Under the pieces are notes generated by a model that worked only from the letters and a program-made list of their open reading frames with translations, was not told the origin of the DNA and searched no databases. Below are positions 9,402-18,751 of a stretch of 64,000 nt of DNA, piece by piece; the first letter of the stretch is position 1; every line of letters starts with the position of its first letter. The stretch spans positions 247,097 through 311,096 of the forward strand of contig NZ_BDJE01000004.1 in NCBI RefSeq assembly GCF_002117935.1, given 5' to 3'. Position numbers and translations under genes: made by a program. Origin of the DNA: Nocardioides sp. PD653-B2. GTDB lineage: Bacteria; Actinomycetota; Actinomycetes; Propionibacteriales; Nocardioidaceae.

Positions 9402-11768
9402 GTGAGTGGTAAGCGCAGGGCCGCCGGCCCCGCAAGCAAGTCGCCCGGCAAGAAGCAGCCGTCGCGTCCGCGGACCCGCAAGCAGAAGGTCCTGCGCGTG
9501 GTGAAGTGGCTCGCGATCGTCGGCCTGGTCGGTGTGCTCGTCCTGACCGCCGGCTTCGTCGTGCTCTACCGGATGACGGACATCCCGGACCCGAACAAGG
9601 ACTTCGAGGCGCAGACGTCGTTCGTCTACTACTCCGACGGCAAGGCCGAGGTCGGCAGCTTCGCGACCCAGAACCGGGTCTCGATCGGTCTCGACGAGAT
9701 GCCGCAGAGCCTCCAGGACGCCGTGGTCGCCGCCGAGAACCGCACGTTCTGGAGTGACCAGGGCATCGACCCCAAGGGCATCATCCGCGCCGCCTTCAGC
9801 AACGCGTCGGGCAACTCCACCCAGGGCGCGTCGACGATCACGCAGCAGTACGTCAAGATCCTCTACCTCAGCCAGGAGCGCTCCTACCAGCGCAAGATCA
9901 AGGAAGCCGTCCTGTCGCTGAAGATCCAGCGCACCAAGAGCAAGAAGGAGATCCTCGAGGGCTACCTCAACACGATCTACTTCGGGCGGGGCGCCTACGG
10001 CGTGCAGGCCGCGGCGGAGGCCTTCTTCGACGAGGACGCGAAGGACCTGACGCTCAAGCAGTCCGCGGTCCTGGCGAGCGTGCTGAACAACCCCTCCCAC
10101 TTCGACCCGGCCAACGGGCGCGACTCGAGGCAGGCGCTCAAGGAGCGCTACGCCTACGTCCTCGAGGGGATGGCGTCGGCCGACAACATCACGCAGGAGG
10201 AGGCCGACAAGGCCGCGAAGCACCTCCCGAAGTTCCCCGAGATCAAGGCCCAGAGCAAGTACGGCGGCCAGCGCGGCCACATGCTCACCCTGGTCCGCAA
10301 GGAGCTGCTCGGCACCATCAACAAGGAGACGGGCCAGCCCTTCACCGACGAGGAGCTCGACGGTGCGGGCCTGCGGATCACCACGACCTTCACCAAGAAG
10401 GCGATGGCCGCGGCCGAGGACGGCGCGCTCGAGCAGCGGCCCGAGGGCTTCAAGGACAAGCAGCTGCACATCGGCATCGCCAGCGTCGAGCCCGGCACCG
10501 GCGCGCTGCGGGGCTTCTACGCCGGCCAGGACTACCTCGACTCGCAGATCAACTGGGCGGTCGCCGGTGGCATGGTCGGCTCGACGCTCAAGCCGCTGAC
10601 GGTGGCCACGGCCCTGCAGAACGGCTACTCGCTCGAGGACACGTTCCAGGGCAACTCGCCGTACGAGTTCCCCGACGGCCTCGACGTCGTCAACGAGGGG
10701 CCCGGGGACGGCAACGACTACGGCGACCGGGTCAGCCTGACCTACGCGACCGAGCAGTCGATCAACACGGCGTTCGTCGACATGTCGAACTCGATCCCCG
10801 ACGGCCCCGCCAAGATCGTCGAGACCGCCAACAAGGCCGGCATCCCACCCGGGGACCCGACCAACAAGTACCCCGGCATCCCGGACAAGAGCATCGACCT
10901 CGAGGCGGATGCCCTGGTCACCCTGGGCAAGGCTCGGATCAGCCCGATCAACATGGCCAACGCCTACGCGACCATCGCGAACGGCGGCGAGCGCGCCGAC
11001 GTCCACGTCATCGACCGGGTCGAGGACAAGGACGGCAAGGTCCTCTACTCCTACAAGCAGAACACGACCCAGGCGTTCGACGACTTCCCCGACGGCGTGG
11101 ACGTCACCACCGAGGCGGGCGAGCCCGCGACCGGTGAGGACATCGCCGCCGACACGTCGTACGCCCTGCAGCAGGTGGTGCTGGACGGCACCGGCGCCAA
11201 CGCCCAGGCGATCGGCCGGCCGGCGGCCGGCAAGACCGGCACCGCGACCAACGACGACGACGAGGTGTCGTCGTCCTGGTTCGTCGGCTACACGCCGCAG
11301 CTCGCGACCGCGGTGATGTACGTGCGCGGCGACGGCGACGACCAGCTGGACGGCTGGCTGCCGTCGTACTTCGGCGCGGAGTACCCGACCCGCACCTGGG
11401 CCGCGGTGATGAGCCGCGACCTGGTCGACACCGACGTGGTCCCGTTCCCGGAGCCCGCGAACGTCTCGGGTCAGGCGCCGCAGGAGGGTCACGACCCGTA
11501 CACGCCGCCGCCGTCCCCGACGAGCACGCCGAAGCCGACCAGGACCCCGACCGTGACGGAGACGCCCACGACCGAGGCGCCCACCGAGACCCCGACGACC
11601 GAGGCGCCCACCGAGTCGCCCACCGACAGCTGTGGCGTGCTCGGCTGCGAGTCGCCGTCCGGCTCGCCCTCGCCCACCTCGTCCGCCACCCCGAGCACGC
11701 CCCCGAGCCAGGGCGGCAGCCCGCGCGGGACCCGGGGACGCGTGCGCAGCGGAGCCCGACGCCGCTGA
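9402..11768 (+). CDS. ponA: Class A penicillin-binding protein (bifunctional transglycosylase/transpeptidase)
   Basis: This 788-residue peptidoglycan synthase polymerises glycan strands and cross-links stems outside the membrane. A basic cytoplasmic tail is followed by one TM segment (VVKWLAIVGLVGVLVLTAGF). The GT51 domain has AAENRTFWSDQGID with catalytic Glu112 and GASTITQQYVK. The transpeptidase has S394 in GSTLKP (SxxK), SIN at 453-455 and KTG at 611-613. The usual EDRxFxxH motif is EN-R-x-F-x-x-D here. The C-terminal tail is Pro/Thr repeats (TETPTTEAP twice). The GTG at 9402 starts directly before the basic tail. It lies 10 bp upstream of the GT87 gene, as Rv0050-Rv0051. Confidence 0.93.
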   Translation: MSGKRRAAGPASKSPGKKQPSRPRTRKQKVLRVVKWLAIVGLVGVLVLTAGFVVLYRMTDIPDPNKDFEAQTSFVYYSDGKAEVGSFATQNRVSIGLDEMPQSLQDAVVAAENRTFWSDQGIDPKGIIRAAFSNASGNSTQGASTITQQYVKILYLSQERSYQRKIKEAVLSLKIQRTKSKKEILEGYLNTIYFGRGAYGVQAAAEAFFDEDAKDLTLKQSAVLASVLNNPSHFDPANGRDSRQALKERYAYVLEGMASADNITQEEADKAAKHLPKFPEIKAQSKYGGQRGHMLTLVRKELLGTINKETGQPFTDEELDGAGLRITTTFTKKAMAAAEDGALEQRPEGFKDKQLHIGIASVEPGTGALRGFYAGQDYLDSQINWAVAGGMVGSTLKPLTVATALQNGYSLEDTFQGNSPYEFPDGLDVVNEGPGDGNDYGDRVSLTYATEQSINTAFVDMSNSIPDGPAKIVETANKAGIPPGDPTNKYPGIPDKSIDLEADALVTLGKARISPINMANAYATIANGGERADVHVIDRVEDKDGKVLYSYKQNTTQAFDDFPDGVDVTTEAGEPATGEDIAADTSYALQQVVLDGTGANAQAIGRPAAGKTGTATNDDDEVSSSWFVGYTPQLATAVMYVRGDGDDQLDGWLPSYFGAEYPTRTWAAVMSRDLVDTDVVPFPEPANVSGQAPQEGHDPYTPPPSPTSTPKPTRTPTVTETPTTEAPTETPTTEAPTESPTDSCGVLGCESPSGSPSPTSSATPSTPPSQGGSPRGTRGRVRSGARRR

Positions 11769-11778
11769 TGGGCCGCTG

Positions 11779-13254
11779 ATGGCGGACCGGCCGGGCGGAC
11801 GAGGCGACTGGGTCGACCCCACCGCCGACGACCCTGTCGTCACCGCCCTCAGCGAGAGCATCGGGGGACCGGCCGGCACCCGGGCCGGACGGCATCCCTT
11901 CTGGACTCCGGTGCGCGTCGTGCTCGCCCTGACCGCGCTGGTGATGGCGCTCGGCATGGTGCAGAAGAACAACTGCTACCAGGACACCTGGCAGGACGGC
12001 GACGCCCGCTACACGCACATGTGCTACTCGGACCTGCCGTACCTCTACACGGGGCGCGGGTTCGTCGAGCTCAGCTGGCCCTACAGCGACGACGCCCAGG
12101 TCCGGGCCCGCTACGACGTGATGGAGTACCCCGTCGGCATCTCCTACTGGGCGTTCGGCACGGCCCTGGTGACCCACTGGCTCAACGGCTCACCGGACCT
12201 CGACAGCCGCTACGGCCTGCCGACCGGCCAGGTGGCGGGGCTGCCCGAGGTGCACCGCGAGATGCGGATCTTCGTGGTCGTCAACGCGATCGGCTTCGCG
12301 GTCCTCGCCCTGCTGTCCGCCTGGCTGCTGGCCGGGGTGAACCCGCGGCGCCCCTGGGACGCGGCCGCGTTCGCGCTCTCGCCGGCACTCCTGCTCACGG
12401 GGCTGGTCAACTGGGACCTGCTCGCGGTCGCCTTCGTGGCCGGGGCGCTGTGGGCGTGGGCGCGCGGCCGGCCGGTGCTGACCGGTGTCCTGATCGGGCT
12501 GGGCACGGCGACCAAGCTCTACCCGCTCTTCCTCCTCGGCGGGCTGCTGGTGATCTGTCTGCGTCAGCGCCGAGCCCGGACGTTCGCGCTCGCGACGGCC
12601 GGTGCGGTGGGCGCCTGGATCGTCGCGAACCTGCCCGCCTACGTCTCCGGGCCGAGCGAGTGGAAGGTGTTCTGGACGTTCAACTCCGACCGAGGCGCCG
12701 ACCTCGGCTCGATCTGGCTGGTCGTCCAGCAGGCTCTGGACAAGACGAGCGACCCGTTCGCCTTCGACCCGCACACGATCAACGTCGGCTCGTGGCTCTT
12801 CTTCGGGGTGTGGTGCATCGGCGTCCTGCTGCTCGGCCTGCGGTCACCGGCGACGCCACGCCTGGCCCAGCTCGGGTTCCTCATCGTCGCGGGCTTCCTG
12901 GTCGTCAACAAGGTCTACTCACCGCAGTACGTGCTGTGGCTGCTGCCGCTCGCGGTGCTGGCCCGCCCACGCTGGCGCGACCTGCTGATCTGGCAGGCCG
13001 GCGAGGTCTTCTACTTCGCCGCGGTGTGGTGGTACCTCGGCGGCTTCCTCGCCCCGGCGTCCGGCGGCGACGCCGGCTTCTACTGGGCGGCGATCCTGGT
13101 CCGGATCGCGGCCGAGCTCTACCTGGTGGCGGTCGTGGTGCGCGACCTCCTGCTGCCGCGCCACGACCCCGTGCGGGGCCTTGCCTCCGGCAGGTCTCGA
13201 GACACCGGTCCCGCTCGACCACCATCAGCGCCTCCGCTGACGCGTCTGCGCTAG
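11779..13254 (+). CDS. GT87/DUF2029 polyprenol-phosphate-dependent mannosyltransferase-like membrane protein
   Basis: This polytopic membrane protein of 491 residues is homologous in position and composition to Rv0051. About ten hydrophobic segments are visible, for example VVVNAIGFAVLALLSAWLLA and LLIGLGTATKLYPLF-type loops. GT87 enzymes transfer mannose from polyprenyl phosphate to periplasmic lipoglycans; that role is by family. The GTATKLYPL segment and VNKVYSPQYVLWLLPL are typical of DUF2029. The last roughly 20 codons come from a REP-like element. The stop overlaps by 4 bp the stop of the convergent racemase-like gene. Confidence 0.85.
   Translation: MADRPGGRGDWVDPTADDPVVTALSESIGGPAGTRAGRHPFWTPVRVVLALTALVMALGMVQKNNCYQDTWQDGDARYTHMCYSDLPYLYTGRGFVELSWPYSDDAQVRARYDVMEYPVGISYWAFGTALVTHWLNGSPDLDSRYGLPTGQVAGLPEVHREMRIFVVVNAIGFAVLALLSAWLLAGVNPRRPWDAAAFALSPALLLTGLVNWDLLAVAFVAGALWAWARGRPVLTGVLIGLGTATKLYPLFLLGGLLVICLRQRRARTFALATAGAVGAWIVANLPAYVSGPSEWKVFWTFNSDRGADLGSIWLVVQQALDKTSDPFAFDPHTINVGSWLFFGVWCIGVLLLGLRSPATPRLAQLGFLIVAGFLVVNKVYSPQYVLWLLPLAVLARPRWRDLLIWQAGEVFYFAAVWWYLGGFLAPASGGDAGFYWAAILVRIAAELYLVAVVVRDLLLPRHDPVRGLASGRSRDTGPARPPSAPPLTRLR
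13193..13240. repeat. REP-like element inside the 3' end of the GT87 gene
   Basis: GGTCTCGA at 13193-13200 and CTCGACC at 13214-13220 border a short core, followed by the small hairpin CAGCG-CCTC-CGCTG. The same GGTCTCGA...CTCGACC borders occur, in reverse orientation and with a longer core, at 20805-20858. Here the element supplies the last codons and stop of the upstream gene. Confidence 0.5.
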
Positions 13255-14306
13255 TCGATGACGACGCGGTCGAAGGCCGTGGCGGTGTAGCGCACCCGGA
13301 CGTCCACCTGGTCGCCGACCGCGGGCACGTGGGCGCTGTGCGGCAGGAAGAGCATCGATGCCTGCATGTGGGGCGGCTCGGCGAAGAGGCGCTGCTTGCC
13401 GTCGATCGAGAACGGCGACCGCACGAAGCCGGCCGCGTCGAGTCCACCCCGGGCGAGCGTGGCCGCGCGGGACCTCAGGCTCGCATCGCCGGTGGGTGCC
13501 TCGAGGCCGATGCCGTGGGCGGTGCCGCCGCTGACGACGAGGATGTGCCCGGCCTTCGGCGCGGTGCGGTGCCGGTAGCCGAAGGCGTCGCCGCGCTCGA
13601 CCGCGTGCACGTCGAGCACCGTCGCGGTGACCCGCAGCGCGCCGCGGTCGCCGAGCCAGAGGTCGGTGCCGATGCGCGGGCGGAACGTGAAGTCGGGGTA
13701 CGCCGCGCGCAGGGTCGCCAGCTCGGCGGCGCTCAGGTGGCTGACCCAGATCGTGTCGAGCGCGAGCTCGGCGGCGACCACGTCGTTCATCAGCCGCTGC
13801 ACCTCGGAGAGGTGGGCGCCGTGCGCCAGGGGCAGGTGGAGGGCGACACCCTCGACCCGCGCCCGCGGGTGGTCGCCGACGGCGCGCGCCGCCGCCCAGA
13901 GCTCGCGGGCGGTCAGGCCGTGGCGCAGCATGCTCGTCAGGCGCTCGAGCACGAAGCGGGCGTCCGGCTGGCGACCCAGGAGGTCGTCGAGGTCCTCGAC
14001 GCGGCTCACGGTGTGGATCACCCGGGACGCCAGCGCCGGATCGACCTCGAGAGCGGCGCCGAAGGGCCGCCACGGCGTCAGCACGAGCAGGCTGCCGTCG
14101 AAGCGGCTGGCGACCTCGGGCAGCTCGTCGTACGTCCCGACCGCGAGGGTGTCCACCCCCAGCCAGGCGGCCTTGCGGGCCAGCCGGCCGAGCGTGAAGC
14201 CGTAGCCGTTGCCCTTGGCGACCGGGACCAGGCCGGGCTCGGCGCCGGCGACCGCGCGCAGGTGGGCGCGCCAGCGGTCGCCGTCGACGGTGAGGGTGAG
14301 GCTCAT
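13251..14306 (-). CDS. Alanine-racemase-like PLP-dependent protein
   Basis: This protein of 351 residues is related to the alanine racemase N-terminal TIM-barrel family. GLVPVAKGNGYGFTL near residues 20-35 contains the PLP-binding lysine context (VxKxNGYG, usually VxKxxAYGHG). Later segments include RFVLERLTSMLRHG, ALHLPLAHG and FRPRIGTDLWLGD, the last equivalent to the racemase C-terminal region. The ATG overlaps the FemAB stop (ATGA), so the two are translationally coupled. Coupling to a FemAB transferase suggests a role around cell-wall amino acids; substrate unknown. True Alr is normally elsewhere. Confidence 0.7.
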   Translation of the reverse strand: MSLTLTVDGDRWRAHLRAVAGAEPGLVPVAKGNGYGFTLGRLARKAAWLGVDTLAVGTYDELPEVASRFDGSLLVLTPWRPFGAALEVDPALASRVIHTVSRVEDLDDLLGRQPDARFVLERLTSMLRHGLTARELWAAARAVGDHPRARVEGVALHLPLAHGAHLSEVQRLMNDVVAAELALDTIWVSHLSAAELATLRAAYPDFTFRPRIGTDLWLGDRGALRVTATVLDVHAVERGDAFGYRHRTAPKAGHILVVSGGTAHGIGLEAPTGDASLRSRAATLARGGLDAAGFVRSPFSIDGKQRLFAEPPHMQASMLFLPHSAHVPAVGDQVDVRVRYTATAFDRVVID

Positions 14307-15430
14307 GACCGACGCCCCATGTAGACGTCGAACGCCTTGTAGAGCGCCCGGTTGAGCGGGAGGTCCCACTCCCCGACGTACTCCACGGCCTCGCCGCCGG
14401 TGCCGACCTTGAACTGGATCAGGCCGAGGTGCGGGTCGTCGCCGGCGAGCGTGTCGGTGATGCCGCGCAGGTCGTAGACGTCGGCGCCGGCCGCGATCGC
14501 GTCGCGGATCATCTCCCACTGGACGGCGTTCGAGCCGCGGACCTCGCGCTTCTCGGTCGAGGAGGCGCCGTAGGAGTACCACGCGTGGGCGCCGACCCGG
14601 ATCGCGATCGTGGCCGCGACCAGCGTGTCGTCGTGCCGGGCGGCGTAGAGGCGGATCCGGTCGGGCTCCTCGGCGCCGAGGGACTCGACCATGGTGCGGA
14701 AGTAGGCGAGCGGCCGCGGGGTGAAGTGGTCGCGCTCGGCGGTGTGGACGTAGAGGTCGTGGAAGGCGGGGAGCGCGGCGAGCGCCTCGTCGGTCGAGGC
14801 CGACGCCGTGACGACGACGCCCTCCTTGGCGGCCTTCTTGATGTTGCGCCGCCAGAGCTGGTTCATCCCGGCGAGCACGTCGGCCTCGGTGCGGCCCGCG
14901 AGCGGGACCTGGAAGACGTACTGCGGCTGGCCGGCGGCGAAGCCGCCCTCGGCGGCCTGCGGGCGCCAGCCCAGCTCGTGCAGCTGGGAGACGACGCGGG
15001 CGCCGGTGTGGTCGCGTTCGGTCGGCGCGAGGTCGCCCAGGCGGCGGACGCTGTCGTCGGCGATGCCCTCCTTGACGGTGGCGGCGTCCCAGCGCCGGGT
15101 GACCAGGGGCGGGCCCATCCGGACGCCGAACGCCCCCTGCTCCTTGAGGTGCGCCGCCATCGGGGTGAGCCAGGCGGCGAGGTCCTCGTCGTCCCAGTCG
15201 AGGACCGGGCCCTCGGGCAGGTAGGCGAGGTAGCGCTTCACCTTCGGCAGCTGGCGGTAGAGCACCAGGCCGACGCCGACGAGCTCGTCGCCGCGGTGCC
15301 AGCCGAGCGACTCACGCCTCCACTCCGACTTCACGTGGCCCCAGGCCGGGGTCTGGAGGAAGCTCGCGGAACGGCGACCGCGGATGAACTCCAGGTGGTC
15401 GCCTTCGGAGATCTTGCGGACGCTCAGCAC
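14303..15430 (-). CDS. FemAB/FemX-type peptidoglycan bridge aminoacyltransferase
   Basis: This 375-residue member of the FemABX family uses aminoacyl-tRNA to extend the peptide branch of lipid II. Two GNAT-like folds are implied. The first includes SFLQTPAWGHVKSEWR and AYLPEGPVLDW; the second includes NQLWRRNIKKAAKEGVVV, AWYSYGASSTEKREVRGSNA and YDLRGITDTLAGDDPHLG, the last a family signature. It sits third in an envelope operon behind GT39 and GT2-GtrA and overlaps the racemase-like gene. Which amino acid is transferred cannot be read from sequence. Confidence 0.88.
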   Translation of the reverse strand: MLSVRKISEGDHLEFIRGRRSASFLQTPAWGHVKSEWRRESLGWHRGDELVGVGLVLYRQLPKVKRYLAYLPEGPVLDWDDEDLAAWLTPMAAHLKEQGAFGVRMGPPLVTRRWDAATVKEGIADDSVRRLGDLAPTERDHTGARVVSQLHELGWRPQAAEGGFAAGQPQYVFQVPLAGRTEADVLAGMNQLWRRNIKKAAKEGVVVTASASTDEALAALPAFHDLYVHTAERDHFTPRPLAYFRTMVESLGAEEPDRIRLYAARHDDTLVAATIAIRVGAHAWYSYGASSTEKREVRGSNAVQWEMIRDAIAAGADVYDLRGITDTLAGDDPHLGLIQFKVGTGGEAVEYVGEWDLPLNRALYKAFDVYMGRRS

Positions 15431-15470
15431 CGTCCGAGGCTATCGGAGGGGGTCCGGAGCTCCGCGACCC

Positions 15471-16694
15471 TCACCGCACTGGTCGGCCGACCCCCCGGCG
15501 TACGAACACCCAGCTCCGCATCGCGACGAACCGCAGCACGGTGACGACGAGGTTCGCGACGGTGAGCACGACGACCTCCGCGCCGCGGTGGGTCCACCCC
15601 GCGGCGTGGAGCGCCCCGAGCGAGGCGCTGGTGACGCCGAGGCCGACCAGGAACACGAGTAGGCCGCGGAGCTGGTGGCCGACGGCACCCGCGGCGCCGG
15701 TCACGCCGAAGGTCAGCCGTCGGTTGGCCGCGGTGTTGGCGACGGTCGACAGGAGCAGCGCGAGCAGGTTCGCCGTGAAGGCCGGGAACGGCCCGCGCAG
15801 CAGCAGGAAGAGCACGGCGTACGTCACGGTCGAGGCGAGGCCGACCAGCCCGAACATCACCAGCTGCATCCCGAGCCGGCCACCTCCGGCGTCGGCCGAG
15901 GCCCGGCCCAGGCGCTCGGCCACGTCACCGACCGGCAGCCGGCCGCTGACCAGACCCCGGGCCAGGCGCGCGATGCCGCGGACGTCGTCGGCAGCGGTCC
16001 GCAGGATGTCGACCCGGCTGTCCGGGTCGTCGACCCAGTCGACCGGCACCTCGTGGATCCGCAGGCCGGCCCGCTCGGCGAGCACCAGCAGCTCGGTGTC
16101 GAAGAACCACGCGTTGTCCTCGACCAGGGGCAGCACCGCGCGCGCGACGTCGGCCCGGATCGCCTTGAAGCCGCACTGGGCGTCGGAGAAGCGTGCCCGC
16201 AGCGTGCCCTTGAGCAGCAGGTTGTAGCCCCGCGAGATCAGCTCTCGCTTCGGTCCCCGCGCGACCCGGGAGCCGGGTCGCAGCCGGGTGCCGATCGCGA
16301 GGTCGGAGTGGCCGCTGATCAGGGGAGCGACCAGCGGGAGCAGGGCGTTGAGGTCGGTCGACAGGTCGACGTCCATGTAGACGAGGACGTCGGCCTCGGA
16401 CCCGCTCCACACCTTCTTGAGCGCCCGGCCGCGGCCCTTCTCGGCCAGGTGGACGACGCGCACGTCGTCGGCGTGGTCGAGTCGTCGGGCGACCACCGCC
16501 GTGCCGTCCGTGCTCGCGTTGTCGGCGATGGTGATCAGGAACGACCACGGCAGGCTCGCGAGGTGGTCGCGGACCCGCACCACCGACGCGGCCAGGTCCC
16601 GCTCCTCGTTGAAGACCGGGATCACGATCTCGAGGGTGGCCAGGGCGGTCTCGGACGCCGCGTCCGGCGACCCCCACGGCTGGGCGGCGCTCAC
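15471..16694 (-). CDS. Fusion of family 2 glycosyltransferase and GtrA-like membrane domain
   Basis: This protein has 407 residues. Residues about 20-255 are a GT2/DPM1-like glycosyltransferase: EIVIPVFNEERDL, DNASTDGT, MDVDLSTDL (the DxD site) and GSRVARGPKRELIS. Residues about 275-400 are a GtrA domain with four TM segments (LVMFGLVGLASTVTYAVLFL through VANLVVTVLRFVAMRSWVF). Such enzymes make or flip polyprenyl-phosphate sugars that feed C-type glycosyltransferases. The GTG start overlaps the stop of the GT39 gene (GTGA), so the products probably act together. Confidence 0.9.
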   Translation of the reverse strand: MSAAQPWGSPDAASETALATLEIVIPVFNEERDLAASVVRVRDHLASLPWSFLITIADNASTDGTAVVARRLDHADDVRVVHLAEKGRGRALKKVWSGSEADVLVYMDVDLSTDLNALLPLVAPLISGHSDLAIGTRLRPGSRVARGPKRELISRGYNLLLKGTLRARFSDAQCGFKAIRADVARAVLPLVEDNAWFFDTELLVLAERAGLRIHEVPVDWVDDPDSRVDILRTAADDVRGIARLARGLVSGRLPVGDVAERLGRASADAGGGRLGMQLVMFGLVGLASTVTYAVLFLLLRGPFPAFTANLLALLLSTVANTAANRRLTFGVTGAAGAVGHQLRGLLVFLVGLGVTSASLGALHAAGWTHRGAEVVVLTVANLVVTVLRFVAMRSWVFVRRGVGRPVR

Positions 16695-18688
16695 GAGGCG
16701 CTCGTCAGGTCGTAGAGGGTGACGCCGTCGACCGTGGTCGCGGTGTAGGTGGCCTCCACCCACGCCGCGATCTCGCTGCTGGCGCTGCTGCCGCCCATCG
16801 ACCGGCCGAGGCCGCTGCCACCGATGAAGTAGTGGATCCGGCCGTCCTCGACGTAGTGCTGGAACTCGGCGAGCGTCGGGCTCGGGTCGGAGCCGTTGAA
16901 CCCGCCGATCGCCATCACCGGCTCCTCGGTCGCGAGCTGGTAGCCGGATGCCGAGTTCGAGCCCACCGCGGCCGCGACCCAGGTGTAGGAGTCGGCGTCG
17001 TCCTGGAGCAGCTCGGTCAGCTCCGCCGACGGCTCGCTGGCGTCGAGCAGGCCCCCGGCACCGCCCGGGCCGCCCGCTCCGGCACCGCCCGGGCCGCCCT
17101 GGGGCAGCTGGCCCCGGGTCAGGCCCGGGGGTGCCTGGCCGGCCGCACCCGGAGGGCCTCCGAAGCCGCCCCGGCCGCCGGGACCACCCTGACCACCGGT
17201 CACCGGGGGGCCCGCCGACGGGATGGAGCCGGTGTGGGCGGTGCCGGCGGTCTGGACGGCGTACGCCGCCGGCCCGGCCAGCGAGGCGGCCAGCGCGAGC
17301 ACGGCCGCCGCCAGGGCGAGCCGGCGCGGCAGCCGGCGCAGGCCGGTCAGGGCGGCCGCGGCCAGGAGGCCACCGGCGAGGACCGACCACCGCAGCCACG
17401 GCAGGAAGTCGGCGCTGCGGCCCAGCAGGAGGAACGCCGTGACGGCCGTGAGGACGACCGCGACGGCCGCGATCGGGCCGGCCTCCCAGCTGCGCCGCTG
17501 CTGCCACACCTGGTGGGCGCCGATCCCGACGAGCGCCGCGAGGGCCGGCGCCAGCGCGACCGTGTAGTAGGCGTGGAAGATGCCGGCCATGAAGCTGAAG
17601 GTCAGCCCGGTGACCAGCAGCCAGCCGCCCCACAGGATCAGGGCCGCGCGGACGCCGTCGGTGCGCGGCCGGCGCGCGGTGAACCAGAGCCCGGCGGCGA
17701 GCAGCACCACGGCGGCGGGCAGCAGCCACGCGACCTGCCCACCGACCTCGCTGCTGACGAGCCGGCCGACGCCGGTCTCGCCCCACCTGCCGCCGCCTCC
17801 GATGCCGCCGCCGATGCCGCCGCCGACGGACCCGGTCTCGTCCCCGTTCAGCCGGCCGAACCCGTTGTAGCCCAGGGTCAGCTCGAGGATCGAGTTGCCC
17901 TGCGAGCCGCCGATGTAGGGCCGGCTCGCGGCCGGCCACAGCGACACGACCGCGATCCACCAGCCCGCGGCCGCGGTCATCGTGCCGACGGCGACGAGGA
18001 GGTGGCCGATCCGCGTGCGCACCCGCGGGTGTCCGGCGACGAGGTAGACGAGCCCGAACGCCGGCAGCACCAGGAAGACCTGCAGCATCTTGGTCAGGAA
18101 GCCCAGCCCGACCAGCGCGCCGGCGAGCGCCATCCAACGCACGGGGTGCCTGACCCCGTCCTCGACCGCCCGCAGCACGGCGTACGCCGCCCCGACCATG
18201 AGCAGCACGAGCATCGCGTCGGGGTTGTCGAAGCGGAACATCAGCACCGCCACGGGCGTCAGCGCGAGCACCGCCCCGGCGAGCAGGCCCGCCCACGCCG
18301 CGCCCGTCGTCCGCCGGACGGTGGCGGTCAGCAGCCACACCGCGAGGACGCCCTCGATCGCCTGCGGCACGAGGATCGACCAGGAGGACAGGCCGAACAC
18401 CTTCACCGACAGCGCCATCGGCCACAGCGCCAGCGGGGTCTTGTCGACGGTGATCGAGTTCGCGGCGTCGGAGGAGCCGAAGAAGAGCGCCTTCCACGAC
18501 TCCGAGCCCGCCTGGGCGGCGGCGGAGTAGAAGCTGTTCGCCCACCCGGACTCGCCGAGGCCCCACAGGTAGAGGACACCCGTCGCGACCAGCAGCCCGG
18601 CAAGGGCCGGGCGGTACCGGTCGCGGTGCTGCTCGGGCGGCTCGGGCGCGGGCGTCGTACGGGCAGGATCCAGGACGGGAGCGGTCAT
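16691..18688 (-). CDS. GT39-type (ArnT/YkcB-like) membrane glycosyltransferase
   Basis: This 665-residue polytopic protein uses polyprenyl-phosphate sugars outside the membrane. An early acidic loop and FRFDNPDAMLVLLMVGAAYA are typical of the GT39/PMT group. About eleven TM segments precede a large Gly/Pro-rich linker (GGQGGPGGRGGFGGP region). A C-terminal soluble domain follows, with GSNSASGYQLATEEPVMAIG and GGFNGSDPSP. A glycine-rich loop (GGGIGGGIGGGG) also sits between TM segments. The partner GT2-GtrA gene directly downstream parallels the ykcB-ykcC arrangement of Bacillus. The acceptor is unknown. Confidence 0.87.
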   Translation of the reverse strand: MTAPVLDPARTTPAPEPPEQHRDRYRPALAGLLVATGVLYLWGLGESGWANSFYSAAAQAGSESWKALFFGSSDAANSITVDKTPLALWPMALSVKVFGLSSWSILVPQAIEGVLAVWLLTATVRRTTGAAWAGLLAGAVLALTPVAVLMFRFDNPDAMLVLLMVGAAYAVLRAVEDGVRHPVRWMALAGALVGLGFLTKMLQVFLVLPAFGLVYLVAGHPRVRTRIGHLLVAVGTMTAAAGWWIAVVSLWPAASRPYIGGSQGNSILELTLGYNGFGRLNGDETGSVGGGIGGGIGGGGRWGETGVGRLVSSEVGGQVAWLLPAAVVLLAAGLWFTARRPRTDGVRAALILWGGWLLVTGLTFSFMAGIFHAYYTVALAPALAALVGIGAHQVWQQRRSWEAGPIAAVAVVLTAVTAFLLLGRSADFLPWLRWSVLAGGLLAAAALTGLRRLPRRLALAAAVLALAASLAGPAAYAVQTAGTAHTGSIPSAGPPVTGGQGGPGGRGGFGGPPGAAGQAPPGLTRGQLPQGGPGGAGAGGPGGAGGLLDASEPSAELTELLQDDADSYTWVAAAVGSNSASGYQLATEEPVMAIGGFNGSDPSPTLAEFQHYVEDGRIHYFIGGSGLGRSMGGSSASSEIAAWVEATYTATTVDGVTLYDLTSAS

Positions 18689-18751
18689 GGCCCCACGGTG
18701 GGGCGGCGCCTTGGCGGGACCGTGTGGCTCGTCTGTGCGGTCTCTGTGAGG

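Noticed and set aside
8580..11972. Very long minus-strand frame covering padR and the PBP gene
   Set aside because: Only its last 209 codons (PadR) are real; the rest is antisense to the PBP.
16951..17217. Glycine-codon tandem repeats as a regulatory repeat
   Set aside because: They encode the Gly/Pro linker of the GT39 protein and are in frame throughout; common low-complexity linker.
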